The position numbers were made by a program, and so were the translations under genes. The notes beneath the pieces were generated by a model. It saw nothing but the letters and a program-made list of their open reading frames with translations, was not told the DNA's origin and did no database searches. From the NCBI GenBank assembly GCA_024138025.1, contig JAMXBD010001404.1, positions 248,001 through 312,000 of the forward strand: DNA of 64,000 nt. Direction: 5' to 3'. The stretch comes from Combretum micranthum (Eukaryota; Streptophyta; Magnoliopsida; Myrtales; Combretaceae). Positions within the stretch are counted from its first letter, which is position 1; every line of letters begins with the position of its first letter. This document shows positions 49,181 through 60,336 of this stretch, piece after piece.

Positions 49181-49750
49181 TATTACGGCCTTAGTCCAAG
49201 GCCCAGCCCACTCTCCTCAGCTCAGCTCTTTACTTTTCTATGAAAATCCTAATTGAATACTCCTCCACTGCTCCTGCCTCTGTGTTTTCTCTCTTCTCTG
49301 TGTAAGCTTCAAACCCTAACTCTCTTTGTAATCTTCTGTTTCTCTCTACTTGCTCTCTTCTATTTACTAACTTGGAATATGATTGTTGTAACTCGGGTGT
49401 TTAACTTGTTTGCCATAGGAATAAAGGGATATGGCTATTTTCGAGTAACAGCAGACTCCATGCAACATCTATATGAGCAAAAGGGGGGAATAAGTTCCCT
49501 TTTCCCTTACTTTGTATTTATATTCGTTTGTTCTTTGTGGATTTACAATTGTATTCTGTTATTTCTCCAACAAAACTGAACTTGTTACAACTACTCTTTG
49601 TTAATTATGCTACTAACAGATTACAATTAGAGTATAGCTAATTGTGTAACTATTCTATGAATCTGCATGTACTATCAATGTTCTGTTGTACAAATATAGT
49701 CTACAAGTTTCCGAGGACAGCTTCTGATCCTCGTGCTATTCCTTGTAACA
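49181..49750 (-). repeat. 3' LTR of the chromovirus
   Basis: 570 bp. On the minus strand it starts TGTTACAAGG and ends GGCCGTAATA, and it pairs with 54332-54903. The minus-strand sequence just before it, AGAAGGGGAGTCAT, is the likely polypurine tract (49752-49765). Confidence 0.93.
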
Positions 49751-49759
49751 AATGACTCC

Positions 49760-51136
49760 CCTTCTGAAAAGACAACCTTGTCCGCAAGGTTGTAATCGGA
49801 ATAAATCTGGGAAAATTGATGATAATCTTCCTACGTAGCATCCTCTAATGCCAGACCCTTCCATGAAACCAAAATCTGTTTAATAGGCCTTCCATTCACC
49901 ATCAAAACCCTAAGATTAATAATACCCAGTGGTTCTAACAAAGGATGACTAGCAATAGCATCTGCAGGTAGATCCAAAGATGGTGTAGATGATCCAAAAT
50001 ATTTTTAAAACAGAAACATGAAATACGTTATGTATTTTGGAACTAGGTGGAAGCTCAACCTTATAGGCACACTCCCCCACCTTCTGAAGCACCTTATAAG
50101 GCCGATAATATCGTTTAGACAACTTATGAAAGTTGTTGGTAAGTGAAACTTGCTTGTAAGGTCTGAGTTTCACCATCACCAAGTCTCCTGGTACAAACGT
50201 GACATTAGTCCGATGTGTATCAACAATAGCTTTAATTCTCTGTTGAGCCCCCTGCAAATTAGTCTTCAATGAAGACAGAATTTGATCCCTATTTAGTAAT
50301 TCCTGATCAACTGCATCCAATTTGGATGTGCCTCGAACATAAGAAGGAATAGAAGGTGGAGGTCGACCATATACTACTTCAAACGATGTAGTTTTGGCCC
50401 CTTCATGAAATGAACAATTATAGGCAAATTATGCCCATGGAAGGAACTTAACCCACGTGTGAGGTTGTTCCATCACAAAGCACCTCAAATACTGTTGAAT
50501 AGTCCGATTAAGAACTTCTGTTTGCCCATCAGATTGTGGGTGATAAGCTGAACTCATACACAATTGAGTTCCACTCAAAGTGAAAATCTCCTTCCAAAAT
50601 CGACTCATAAAAATTGCATCTCGATCGGAAACAATAGTCCGAGGAATCCCACGTAATCCGATCACCATATGTAAAAACAAAGCAGCAACTTTAGTAGCTG
50701 TGAAATGTGTATCTAATGCCCCCAAATGACAGTACTTAGAAAGTCTGTCCACAACTACCAAAATAACAGTATAACCCTGAGATTTAGGAAGGCATGTGAT
50801 AAAATCCATGCTCACATCTTCCCAAATTCTCTCAGGTATAGGTAATGGAACTAGTAACCCAGCTGGTGATCGAGTAACATTCTTCACCTGTTGGCAAGTT
50901 AAACAGTTCCGTACATATTTCTCTATATCAGTCCGCATTCCTTCCCAAAAAAACTTAGCTGCAATTCTCTTATATGTCTTGAGAAAACCAAAATGACCAG
51001 CAATAGGGTTGTATGAAATTCCTTCAAAATAAGAGGCACCAAACTCGAAGTGGGAACCAAAAACAATCGATCATGGAAAAACAAAAATCCATTCTTCCAA
51101 ATCAAGGGATGTTTATGATACGACCCATTTGCTAAG
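49760..51136 (-). pseudogene. chromovirus integrase and chromodomain
   Basis: The zinc-binding part (CLTCQQVK) leads into the DDE core: MDFITCLPKSQGYTVILVVV, VSDRDAIFMSRFW, then YHPQSDGQTEVLNRTIQQYL. A stop (LPWA then TAA, near 50429) interrupts it. A later frame (49949-50320) has the GPY/F-like region (FVPGDLVMVKLRPYKQ, RYYRPYKVLQKVG). The chromodomain follows near 49800-49870, with QILVSWKGLALEDAT and then a stop where a Trp is expected. Such chromodomains direct chromovirus integration to marked chromatin. Not functional. Confidence 0.9.
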
Positions 51137-52529
51137 TCAGAAATAACACTCACAAATGCTGGAAGTGTCTGATATTCCTTTAAGAATATCCATACTAGAG
51201 AAACAGGGTGCAGATAATCCAAAAATTTGTCCCTCCTCACCATGTTGTCTTGATAAAGCATCTGCCACAACATTGTGTTTGCCAGCTTTATAAGTGATAG
51301 AGTAATCATAGCCCAGCAATTTAGATAAGTATTTTTGTTGGTAAGGAGTTTGAATAACCTGTGAAAGAATTTCTTTCAAACTTTTATGATCCGTGCGGAT
51401 CATAAAATGAGTTCCCAACACATCCTGTCTCCATTTTCGTACTGCTTCCACAATACCATACAGTTCCCTTACATAAGCTAAAGCCTTCCACAAATGGATG
51501 GGCAGTTTCTTGCTGAAATATGAAACATGCAATTCTTCCTGTAATAGTACAGCACCTATAGCTGTACCAAAAGCATCTGTCTCAATCACGAACTGTTTGG
51601 AAAAATCTGGTAATTTCAAAATCGGGGCTTGAACTAATGCCTGCTTCAATTGTTGAAAAGCTGTAAAAGCTGACTCTGACCACTCATATTTGTCTTTCTA
51701 AAATAGGTCAGTTAAGGGTCCTGCAATATGAGCATATCCCTTAATAAATCGTCTATAGTAACCTGATAAGCCCAAGAAAGCGCTTAATTGTTTCACAGAT
51801 TGTGGAACTGGCCATTGTTGAACTCCTTGAACTTTAGCCGGATGAGGACTAACCCCTTGAATAGACACAAGTGTCCCAAATACTCAATGGAATCCTTACC
51901 AAAAAGACACTTACTGCCTTTTAAATAAAACTTATGGTGTTGTAATGTCTTCAACACTAACTCAAGATGAGTCAAATGATCTGTCATGTGCTTACTGTAA
52001 ACCAATATGTCATCAAAAAACACGATGACAAATTTACGAAGAAAAGGTTGAAAAATCCGGTTCATTGTAGATTGAAAAGTAGCCGGAGCATTTGACAACC
52101 TAAAGGGCATTACCAAAAATTCATAATGACCCTAATGTGTTCTAAAGCCAGTCTTCTCAATATCATCAGAATGCATCCTAATTTGGTGATAACATGATCG
52201 CAAATCTAATTTGGAAAAATATGAAGCACCATACAACTCATCCAACAATTCATCTATTGTAGGAATGGGAACTCATCTTTTACTGTTACTTGATTCAAAG
52301 CCCTATAGTCAATATAAAAACGCCAAGTCCCATCTTTTTTCTTAACCAAAAGCACTGGACTAGAAAAAGGACTGTTACTATGCTGTATAATGCCCAAGTC
52401 CAACATTTCAGAAACTTGTTTCTCAATTTCATTCTTTTGAAGATGGGGATATCTATAAGGCTTAACATTAACAGTAAAGGCACCTTTTACTAATTGAATC
52501 CTGTGCTGAACATTCCTTAACGAAGGCAA
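51137..52529 (-). pseudogene. chromovirus reverse transcriptase and RNase H
   Basis: The RT starts near 52529. Motifs in order are [16 protein letters not shown] and DYRALNQVT, then a stop near 52132 shortly before YEFLVMPFRLSNAPATFQ, then the catalytic FFDDILVYS and EYLGHL. A frame loss near 51860 follows. The RNase H resumes at 51649 with FVIETDAFGTAIGAVL, YGIVEAVRKWRQ, RTDHKSLKEIL and the end HNVVADALSR. Stops near 51700 and 52132 and at least two frameshifts make it non-functional. Confidence 0.9.
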
Positions 52530-52625
52530 TGGTGAAGGTGCTTCAAAAATTGATGCGTAGCTATCTAATAGATGATCTAAATCTCAATTGTTGGTGGTAA
52601 TGCAACATGAGTTAGAATTTACCTC

Positions 52626-53209
52626 CTAAGCCACCAAATGAAAATAAGAAACCACAACATCTTGCTGAATCAACTTGCGAAGTTGATGATGTGAAATCTG
52701 CAACAATGAATGCTGATTATCACCCTTTAGCACCACCATTGAACCACTGTTCAGAAACTGCATAGTAAGAGAACTATAATCAATTGTGACAGGTCCTAAC
52801 TTCTGTAACCATTGGACACTAAGCACGAAATCTGCTCCTTGTATAGGAAGAACATAGAATGTTTCTCGAAAGGTTAGACCTTGAATATCCACCTCAACAT
52901 TCTCACAATGATCTTCACACGACAATTTACTACCATTCCCTATCATCACATTAAACTGCCTGATTGCACTATAAGCAACCCCAAATGTCTTGCTATTCGA
53001 TATTGTATAAAATTATGAGTACTACCCGAATCCACTAAAACAAATATATCCTGTCCCTTCACTTTACCATGAAAACGAAGTGTTCGTGGAATGGTATGTC
53101 CTGACAAGGCATGATAACTAATAGTGCCCTCATCAAATTGCAAAACCTCTGAATGTTCTTCCTCATCCAATTCTTCCCCCTCACCATCTCCTTCATCCAA
53201 CAACAACAA
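52626..53209 (-). pseudogene. chromovirus aspartic protease region
   Basis: The frame at 52946-53209 has an acidic linker and then the active-site block LVDSGSTHNFIQ. It continues after a frame change near 52948 into 52626-52949 (GADFVLSVQWLQKLGPVTIDY), the usual protease C-terminal half of gypsy elements. A one-base loss near 53215 separates it from gag. Confidence 0.88.
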
Positions 53210-54270
53210 AACTTGGCTTTACATTTGTGTTGACGAGAATATTTCTCATCACAATGAAAACAAAGTCCTTTATCACGTTTCTCTTGTATCTCAGCTTGAG
53301 TCATTTTCCGAATTGGTAATGGTTTAGGATGGGACTGTAATGGTTTAGAAAATTGCAAAGTGGAATTGGTAGAATGGTTAGTGTTTGGGATTGTGTTTGT
53401 GGCTAAAGTATGCGAATAAGAATTTGGTTCTGTAGGGTGGGAATGTGTATTAAGAGATATTGTGTTTGAGCTAGAATTGTATGGTTGTGAAAATGATTGT
53501 TTGGGTCGAAAAGAACTATAAAAAAAATTGGATTCATGCATTTTGGCAAGCCAAATAGCATGGTGTAAAGAGGTAGGTTTAGCAATTTGAACTTCCTTAC
53601 GAATATGACTCTTTAAGCCTGATACAAAGCAACTCAAAAGGAAAGATTCAGAAATACCAGTGACTTGATTTGAGAAAGCCTCAAACTCTTTCTGATAGTC
53701 ACTAACGGATTTCCTTTGAGTTAACTTGGACAAAGCACCTTGAAAGTCCTCGTACTCCGATGGACCAAAACGAGATTTGATAGAAATAAAAAATTGAGAC
53801 CATGTACTTAACTGTCTGTTCTGTTCAAGCCACTGAACAAACTGTAGTGTTTCACCTTCCATTGCAAATGTAGCAATGTCTAACCTTTGTTCCTTATGAA
53901 CTTTATGGAAATTAAAAAATTTATGTGCTTGATATATCCATCCCCATGGATCTTGACCAGAAAATTTCAGAATCTTCAATTTAATTCCTTTCAACAAGGA
54001 ATCTACCATGGAAAATGATGACTGTGAAGCATCTGAATTGTCCTGTTCAACTCCATTAGTATTAGTTTGATTCCTCAAATTAGCAATCTTCTCTCCAAAT
54101 TGTTGGATAGAAGAATTAACAGTGGCATTTAACTCTTGCAAATTTTGCTGCATCAACGAATTGGATTTCATCGAATCTTGCATCTGCATTTGCATGGCTT
54201 TTATAGTGTCTGTTAATGAATATACCAAATTTTGCAGTTTAACGAATTCTTCCTGTGATCGAGTGGACAT
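53210..54270 (-). pseudogene. chromovirus gag
   Basis: The frame opens with MSTRSQEEFVKLQ at 54270 and has a coiled-coil-like N-terminus. A retrotransposon gag domain follows, with WIYQAHKFFNFH, FAMEGETLQFVQWLEQN, FGPSEYEDFQGALSKL and FVSGLKSHIRKEV. A Ser/Asn-rich linker leads to a zinc-knuckle-like CFHCDEKYSRQHKC. It runs about 350 residues before the frame is lost near 53215. Confidence 0.9.
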
Positions 54271-54331
54271 TGTGGATGAATACCACCTAAAAGTCTCTGA
54301 TCTGACACGATGGATTCACGAGAGCACCAAA

Positions 54332-54903
54332 TATTATCGGCCTTAGTCCAAGGCCCAGCCCACTCTCCTCAGCTCAGCTCTTTACTTTTCTATGAAAACC
54401 CTAATTGAATACTCCTCCACTGCTCCTGCCTCTCGTGTTTTCTCTCTTCTCTGTGTAAGCTTCAAACCCTAACTCTCTCTGTAATCTTCTGTTTCTCTCT
54501 ACTCGCTCTCTTCTATTTACTAACTTGGAATATGATTATTGTAACTCGGGTGTTTAACTTGTTTGCCACAGGAATAAAGGGATATGGCTGTTTTCGGGTA
54601 ACAGCAAACTCCATGCGACATCTATATGAGCAAAAGGGGGGAATAAGTTCCCTTTTCCCTTACTTTGTATTTATATTCGTTTGTTCTTTGTGGATTTACA
54701 ACTGTATTCTGTTATTTCTCCAACAGAACTGAACTTGTTACAACTACTCTTTGTTAGTTATGCTACTAACAGATTACAACTAGAGTATAACTAATTGTGT
54801 AACTATTCTATGAATCTACATGTACTATCAATGTTCTGCTGTACAAATATAGTCTACAAGTTTCCGAAGACAGCTTGTGATCCTCGTGCTATTCCTTGTA
54901 ACA
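54332..54903 (-). repeat. 5' LTR of the chromovirus
   Basis: 572 bp, pairs with 49181-49750. Just inside it on the minus strand is TTTGGTGCTCTCGTGAATCC (about 54312-54331), a probable primer binding region whose tRNA partner I could not assign. Confidence 0.92.
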
Positions 54904-54977
54904 TATACTTAAGTCCAAGTATAGTAATGGGAAAATTATTGAGTGGGTATTACACCCCACATGGATATACACGTGGC

Positions 54978-55082
54978 GTGTAACTCTCAATTATATGCTA
55001 GCACATGGATAATGTAGTGGGTGGTTTTTAAAGTAATCACCACCCACATGTCCACGTGATAGAATTTCATTGAGAGTTACAC
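54978..55082. repeat. nested foldback
   Basis: The outer arms GTGTAACTCTCAAT (54978-54991) and ATTGAGAGTTACAC (55069-55082) are exact. The inner arms GTGGGTGG (55017-55024) and CCACCCAC (55040-55047) are also exact. Confidence 0.9.
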
Positions 55083-55160
55083 ACCATATATATATTACCC
55101 ATGTTCACGTGATAGAATTTCATTCAAAGTTACATATCATGTGTATATTATACATGACGT
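55053..55160. repeat. two direct repeats of about 55 bp
   Basis: The block CACGTGATAGAATTTCATT followed by an AGTTACA word and ATATTA occurs twice in a row (from about 55054 and 55109), with a few differences. Confidence 0.75.
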
Positions 55161-56660
55161 ATAACACCTACCGTATCTTTTCTGGGTAATATTAGGGGAG
55201 TAATAGGTGTGTCAATTGGTAGCGTGTCCTTGGCGGTTTGGAAATTGTAGGGTAAACAAAAAAAATATATTACTGGTTATTACGATCTACGATCTCCGAA
55301 ATTTACAAGTAAAGAGGAGATAATAATGTGGTAGGGCCCATGTACTTACTGGAGATGGAAGCACAAGTTATCTAATTTCCTTTTCCCATGCATGAACGTC
55401 CAGAGCACTTTTGGTGTGATGGGAGGAAATTCTTCTTGCCTTTTTTATTCTTCCTTTTATTGTATTAGTTTGTTTATTGATGTCATGCTTGTCGACTTCA
55501 CAATGTAGGGGGAAAAAAATTCACGTGGGTCCTTCTAGAGCAAAAGGGGAAGAGATATTTTATTATGAGTCCTTCTTAAGGTTTCGGGTGCAATTTAGAT
55601 TTTTTTTCTCTATGTTATATATTTTTACTTTTTTTTTTGGAATATTAATATATACTTGAATTAATTTTTACACTAATTTCCAAATCATTTCATACCTAAT
55701 GGTCAGTTAATTAACTTATAAATATTTATGTGATTTTATTTCTATATATAATATCAAGCCTCGTATTATAAACAAAAATCTTTTTAATTTGGAAATAAAG
55801 TTTTGATCACCGAAAATCTTATTGAATATAAGCAATGTATAGGAGTTATCGAAGGGAGAAAGGTTAGGAGTTCGTTTTATGGTCTTTAATTAATTTAATT
55901 TTATATGTTAAATATTATATTAATATTCAAATTATTAAAAATATTCCATAATTCCCATTAATTATCATGGCAGTTATGGAAACGTAAGGTACAAAATTTC
56001 CTATTTTCCTTCTGGCGAAAGTAAATGATGCCAGGGGAGTGACATCATGCTCAATGGTGATTTTTAGATGAGTAATTAAGTAAGAAGAATTTACTGCATT
56101 GACTTCCTTTCCAAACAAAGTCTCCGATGCGTAACAGAAGATTCCAAATGACAATTTTATTTTGCTATTTATTGGTTTAGTAATTTAGAACTAAAAATGA
56201 TTTTTAGATGTCTTAACTAATAGCTAATTGCATACAGTTTTATTTAAATTGCAGCAAAAGTTTGGCTTATTCCCTTATCAAAAAGTTAGAGTCTCTAGGC
56301 TATCAATTGAATATGTGACTTTAAGAATTAAGAATTTAGTAAAAATTTTGTTACACCCCATTTTTAATTTAATAATTTCTAAACATATTTGCAAAATGTA
56401 TCGATATCGATTATAACTCTTTTTGCTATTTTAAAAATTATATATATATATATATTATTTATCATAAGTTTAATACGATACATTATCTTTTGAATATTTC
56501 TTATCTTTAATAATAATATAATTATTAATTTTTATATTAGTTTAAATATCGACGAAAATTTAGAAGCGCATCTTAGAGTTCAACTATATTTACCTACCTA
56601 TTAAGTAATCCTACTTTGTGATAGAATTTGTTTAATTATGATGATGTTCTTCTAAACATA

Positions 56661-56667
56661 TACACAT

Positions 56668-56701
<34 letters not shown>

Positions 56702-56702
56702 T
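56661..56702. repeat. (CA)n(TA)n microsatellite
   Basis: ACACATACACACACAC passes into an uninterrupted TA run. Confidence 0.93.
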
Positions 56703-56859
56703 ATTTTCAAACTTAGTTTAATTAGTTGTATTCAATATTTTTACATTGCGAAAAATCCGGAGCAACCTTTGTGACTTCTTCTCAAGGTTATTCAAAATTC
56801 TACGTCATATTTTTTTTGTAATTATCATATTTAGGTTGTGCAAAATTAAGAGGTTTACA

Positions 56860-57408
56860 CTTACTTTGACTTTAATAATATAGGCATGACTTACATGAGA
56901 TTGCTCAATTCCCAGCAATGTTATATGTCATGTGTTCCTTTGCATATCTTCCCACGAGATTGGCTCGTTTTCATATATAGTTATAATTATCTCATTTTAA
57001 TATTTAAATATATCATATTCTTATAAAGCAAACACTGCCACTAATTGGACTCCATATTTACATATGATTTTATAAATTATTTTTAAATATTTTTTTTATT
57101 GTTCCTTCTCATGAATTTTATAACTTTAACTACCAATTTCTCAAATTTAATTGCCACTTTCTTAAATCCAGAAAAACTACCTTTGTATGTCTTTTCCTCC
57201 TTTTCAACATTCTTTCAAGATTTTATCTTTGCAAAACCATTTTCCAACCTCTTATTATAAAGCAAATATTGCTGGGTTAATATTTATTTTTTTAATTGCC
57301 CAATCACATTCATTTGTCACGTTTAATTTTGGTAAGTTTGTGCAGCTTCTAACTTTTGATATTTATAACAATCAAAGTAACTTAAACGCAATTTTCATGT
57401 GTTCATTT
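56860..57408 (-). repeat. Helitron-like unit, continuation after element C
   Basis: It matches the units at 39372-46825 from CTTTAATAATATAG through CTTACATGAGATTGCTC to TTTTCATGTGTTCATT, where family A sequence begins. It is the continuation of unit 6 cut at 46825. Confidence 0.8.
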
Positions 57409-58114
57409 GTAAGCTCAAAAACCTCATTTCTCTTCTCCAAAAGCTCTTCATGGATATATAACACTAACCCCTTCAACTTCTACAAAGAAAACCATTAAAG
57501 GCTTGCAACAAGACTACAAATCAAAACACAAAGCTCTTAAGGTATGTATGTTCATTTGTTTTAAGCATACTTAAAGTTGTACCTTTTATTAGGATATGGT
57601 TTGTATGCTAAAAATGAGATAGGATGGTTTCTATGTCTTGTTGGTAGTTGGAGTAGTATTTTTGTACTAAAAGAACTTGTAGTATGTGTTAGATATGTAA
57701 CTTAAAGTGTTTGTATGATTGAAGTGTAGGATAGTGATGTTGAAGTATGTAGATTAAATGAAGTTGGGGTGTGAATTGTGTTTGATGAGTGATGATTGGT
57801 GTTTGGTGATGTTGGAGTGGAGTTTATACATGTTTGGCGAATGTAACTTACAAAGTAGATACATATGTTAAGTAGTAACAAGTTTAAGTAGAGTTTTGAC
57901 ATAAGCTAGAATGGATGAAGGAGATGATATCCTTAAAGTTGGCTAAAATGATGTTTGAGATGATTAGAATGAAGTTTATGCATGTAAATAGATGTTAGAA
58001 TACATATATATTGAAGTATGAAGTTGGAAAGATGTATGAAGAGGATTGAAAGTGTGTAAAAGCTACATTTTTCCGAATGAGAATAGGGGAATCACGTTTC
58101 AAAAATTTTCCAGT

Positions 58115-58205
58115 TGTACACTACCCCCTACACGTGTCGTGTATATTTACTCGTGACTCCACAGAATCAATTTTTATACACTATCAGTGTACACGGATTG
58201 TGTAG
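58115..58205. repeat. GTACAC/GTGTAC hairpin cluster in A4
   Basis: It includes GTACACTACCCC, CTACACGTGTCGTGTA and the exact hairpin TACACT-ATC-AGTGTA at 58177-58191. It occupies the position of the GCCGGC cluster of A1-A3. Confidence 0.8.
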
Positions 58206-59403
58206 CCTTCTCTTGTTTCGTGGCCTAATCATATTTTAACTGTAACTTTTTCATCCGACCTCTGATTGAGGTGATTCAAGTTGCGTTGGAAAGCTTAAAA
58301 GGAGATCTACAACTTTTATGTTTTAAGTTTGTACCAATTTCAAAAGTATCAATGCTTAAATTTTATTTCTTTTCAACTGATATAATTTTCAAACAAGGTT
58401 AAAAATTTATGTTTCCTTGTTAAATGTGTGTTTGCTTAGGAAATGAATCTTTTTGAGCCAAATTGATATAGATAAGTGAAAAGTGATATGTTGTGCTAAT
58501 TAATTAATATAATCAAGCCTAATTTAAATGAACTTATTGTATGTGTTAAGTTACGTATGTGTGAGAACACATGTTATGTTTTGTGTGAACTTTATTTAGA
58601 AATTGAACTTTGTGCAAGTGTGAGTTCTTGTTTTGAATTAGTGTTAAAGTTCTATTAATTTAATCTCTTTTATTAGATTTTCTGTCACCTTTAGGACTAG
58701 TTACACCTTCTTTGTTTCAAAATATCTCAGGTATGCAGTAACATACTTGTTTCTTGTCTAGGATAGGCAAAATTAAATTTACTTTAATTTATGAAAACTT
58801 AAACTAGTTTGAATTGGTTGTCTATTATGCTGTTGAATCCGGTTCGGGGAGCGGCACCCTATCATGATGCAATGACATGGTAGTTTTAGGCACTTAGGCC
58901 ACCTTCGTCATGATACAATGACTTTTATAAGTGGTACGATGGATAGTTGATGAGGTTTTTAGTATGGGTATAACATTTACTTAAGCTTAAGATGAAGTAA
59001 CATGATTTAATTCGATGTTTTGAGACTTGAATTGAGTGATGTTATGGACTAAGATAAGTAAAGATGAGAAATTGCTAAGAACATTATATGAGATTATTTT
59101 TCGTTTTCAGATATATCATATAGGAGATATAATTCCCCAAACAACTTATATCAACCCTCTGAGCGTTGAGATCATTACTCAGGTCCTTAAAATGTCCCTG
59201 TTGCCCGGAGTGTAAATACTCCAACGTTGTTTGATTAATTAAAGACTTTTCTAATAACTTATTGATTATTGCATATGCATATAGATTAGCTTGTGTGCAT
59301 CACTAGCCTTTGTTTCCATTACCTATGTACTGGGCCTTTGGCTCATTATCTTTAGGAACCTAAGATGATGAGTTTTATGCTAGCATTGGTTATGGGACTG
59401 ATT

Positions 59404-59764
59404 TAGGGATGTAAACGGGGCGGGTCATTCTGTCCCAGAACCCGACCAGATTTTATAAAAGGGGTATCCCAGAACCCGACCTGACCCGATTTTTAAGAAC
59501 CCCGACCCGATCCAAACCCGACCCGATAATGTACATTGATTATTAAAATAAATACCAAGTAGATATATAAAAGAAACTCTTCTTAATAAGATTGACAAGC
59601 TGTGTTGTGTATATATAGACACCAATAATAGCATTATCGTAGAAAGCATTATAATGACTGAATTTGTATATGCTTTTAGAAAAGAGTCACTAGCTATTAT
59701 TTATTTATTAGAAGACTTGCATATATCTATATATATATATATATATTTACATACCAACTCAAAA

Positions 59765-59798
<34 letters not shown>

Positions 59799-60229
59799 TA
59801 CACGACGATCCATATATTCTTGATTTATTTGTCATTATATATATAATATCTATTTTGTCCGAGAAATTTAATTTTTACACTTTGTTGTGTTGCGTGGGAA
59901 AGAAATAAATTTTGAAAAAGTGGGGGAGGTTGCACATGGAAATCGATTTTCTCTGGATAATTGGTCAGTGATTATTAATTGTAAATATAATTTATATCCT
60001 ATCATGTGACTCAATACATGAATAACAAAATGATTATATGAAAAGCATCATGCAACTAATGAACAAGAAGATTCCTTAAACTAAAATTTTTTATTTTTTT
60101 AATTATATCGGGTCGGGTTTTCCCAACGGGTTATAAGTACAACCCAAAACTCGACCCTAAACCCTATAGGGTTTTTAGTGGGGCGGGCGGGCAGGTACCC
60201 TATAACGACCCGCCCCGATTGCATCCCTA
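59404..60229. mobile_element. non-autonomous hAT element
   Basis: The 826-bp element has terminal inverted repeats TAGGGATG(T/C)AA(A/T)CGGGGCGGG (about 23 bp, 2 mismatches). An exact 8-bp target duplication GACTGATT flanks it at 59396-59403 and 60230-60237. The 8-bp duplication and these termini are hAT hallmarks. Subterminal CCCGACC/GGGTCGGG motifs recur at both ends, as expected for transposase binding sites. There is no transposase ORF. A (TAA)n run lies at 59766-59798. Confidence 0.95.
59766..59798. repeat. (TAA)n microsatellite inside the hAT element
   Basis: About ten uninterrupted AAT/TAA units. Confidence 0.93.
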
Positions 60230-60336
60230 GACTGATTTTGAAGATTTTCTTGATGGTTGGGAAGATTAAGTTGGCCAGGGACTACATGTATTCCTTTTTG
60301 TAATAGACTAGGATAGACTATCTTTTGTAAGAATAT

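Larger units (their letters stand above)
49181..54903 (-). mobile_element. Ty3/gypsy chromovirus (Reina-like size), complete but decayed
   Basis: LTRs at 49181-49750 and 54332-54903 and an exact 5-bp duplication TATAC (49176-49180 and 54904-54908) delimit 5723 bp. Minus-strand order is gag, protease, RT, RNase H, integrase, chromodomain, i.e. RT before integrase, so Ty3/gypsy. The small size, short LTRs and C-terminal chromodomain suggest the Reina clade (inference). The LTRs differ at about 20 of 570 positions by eye, mostly C/T or G/A. Their outer end is TG...TA rather than TG...CA. Several stops and frameshifts inactivate it. Confidence 0.95.
46826..56859. mobile_element. long LTR-like element C (solo LTR or LARD) containing a nested chromovirus
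   Basis: It starts TGTAGCGACCC and ends GGTTTACA. Flanks are CCTAC (46821-46825) and CTTAC (56860-56864), a 5-bp duplication with one mismatch. Helitron unit sequence is continuous on either side of the insertion. Removing the 5.7-kb chromovirus leaves about 4.3 kb with no retroelement domain and no second copy of its own terminus, so it looks like one very long solo LTR. It contains a hairpin AGTCAGCT/AGCTGACT at 47261-47282 and another foldback at 54978-55082. Short open frames around 48760-49060 have no recognisable domain. Confidence 0.6.
54909..56859. other. right part of element C, no gene recognised
   Basis: It starts with a foldback and 55-bp direct repeats (54978-55160). The rest is AT-rich, with a CA/TA microsatellite at 56661-56702. 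The open frames here are short and featureless. Confidence 0.55.

Noticed and set aside
57187..57498. 103-residue plus-strand open frame
   Set aside because: It spans the Helitron/A4 breakpoint, so it is an accidental fusion of two repeats.
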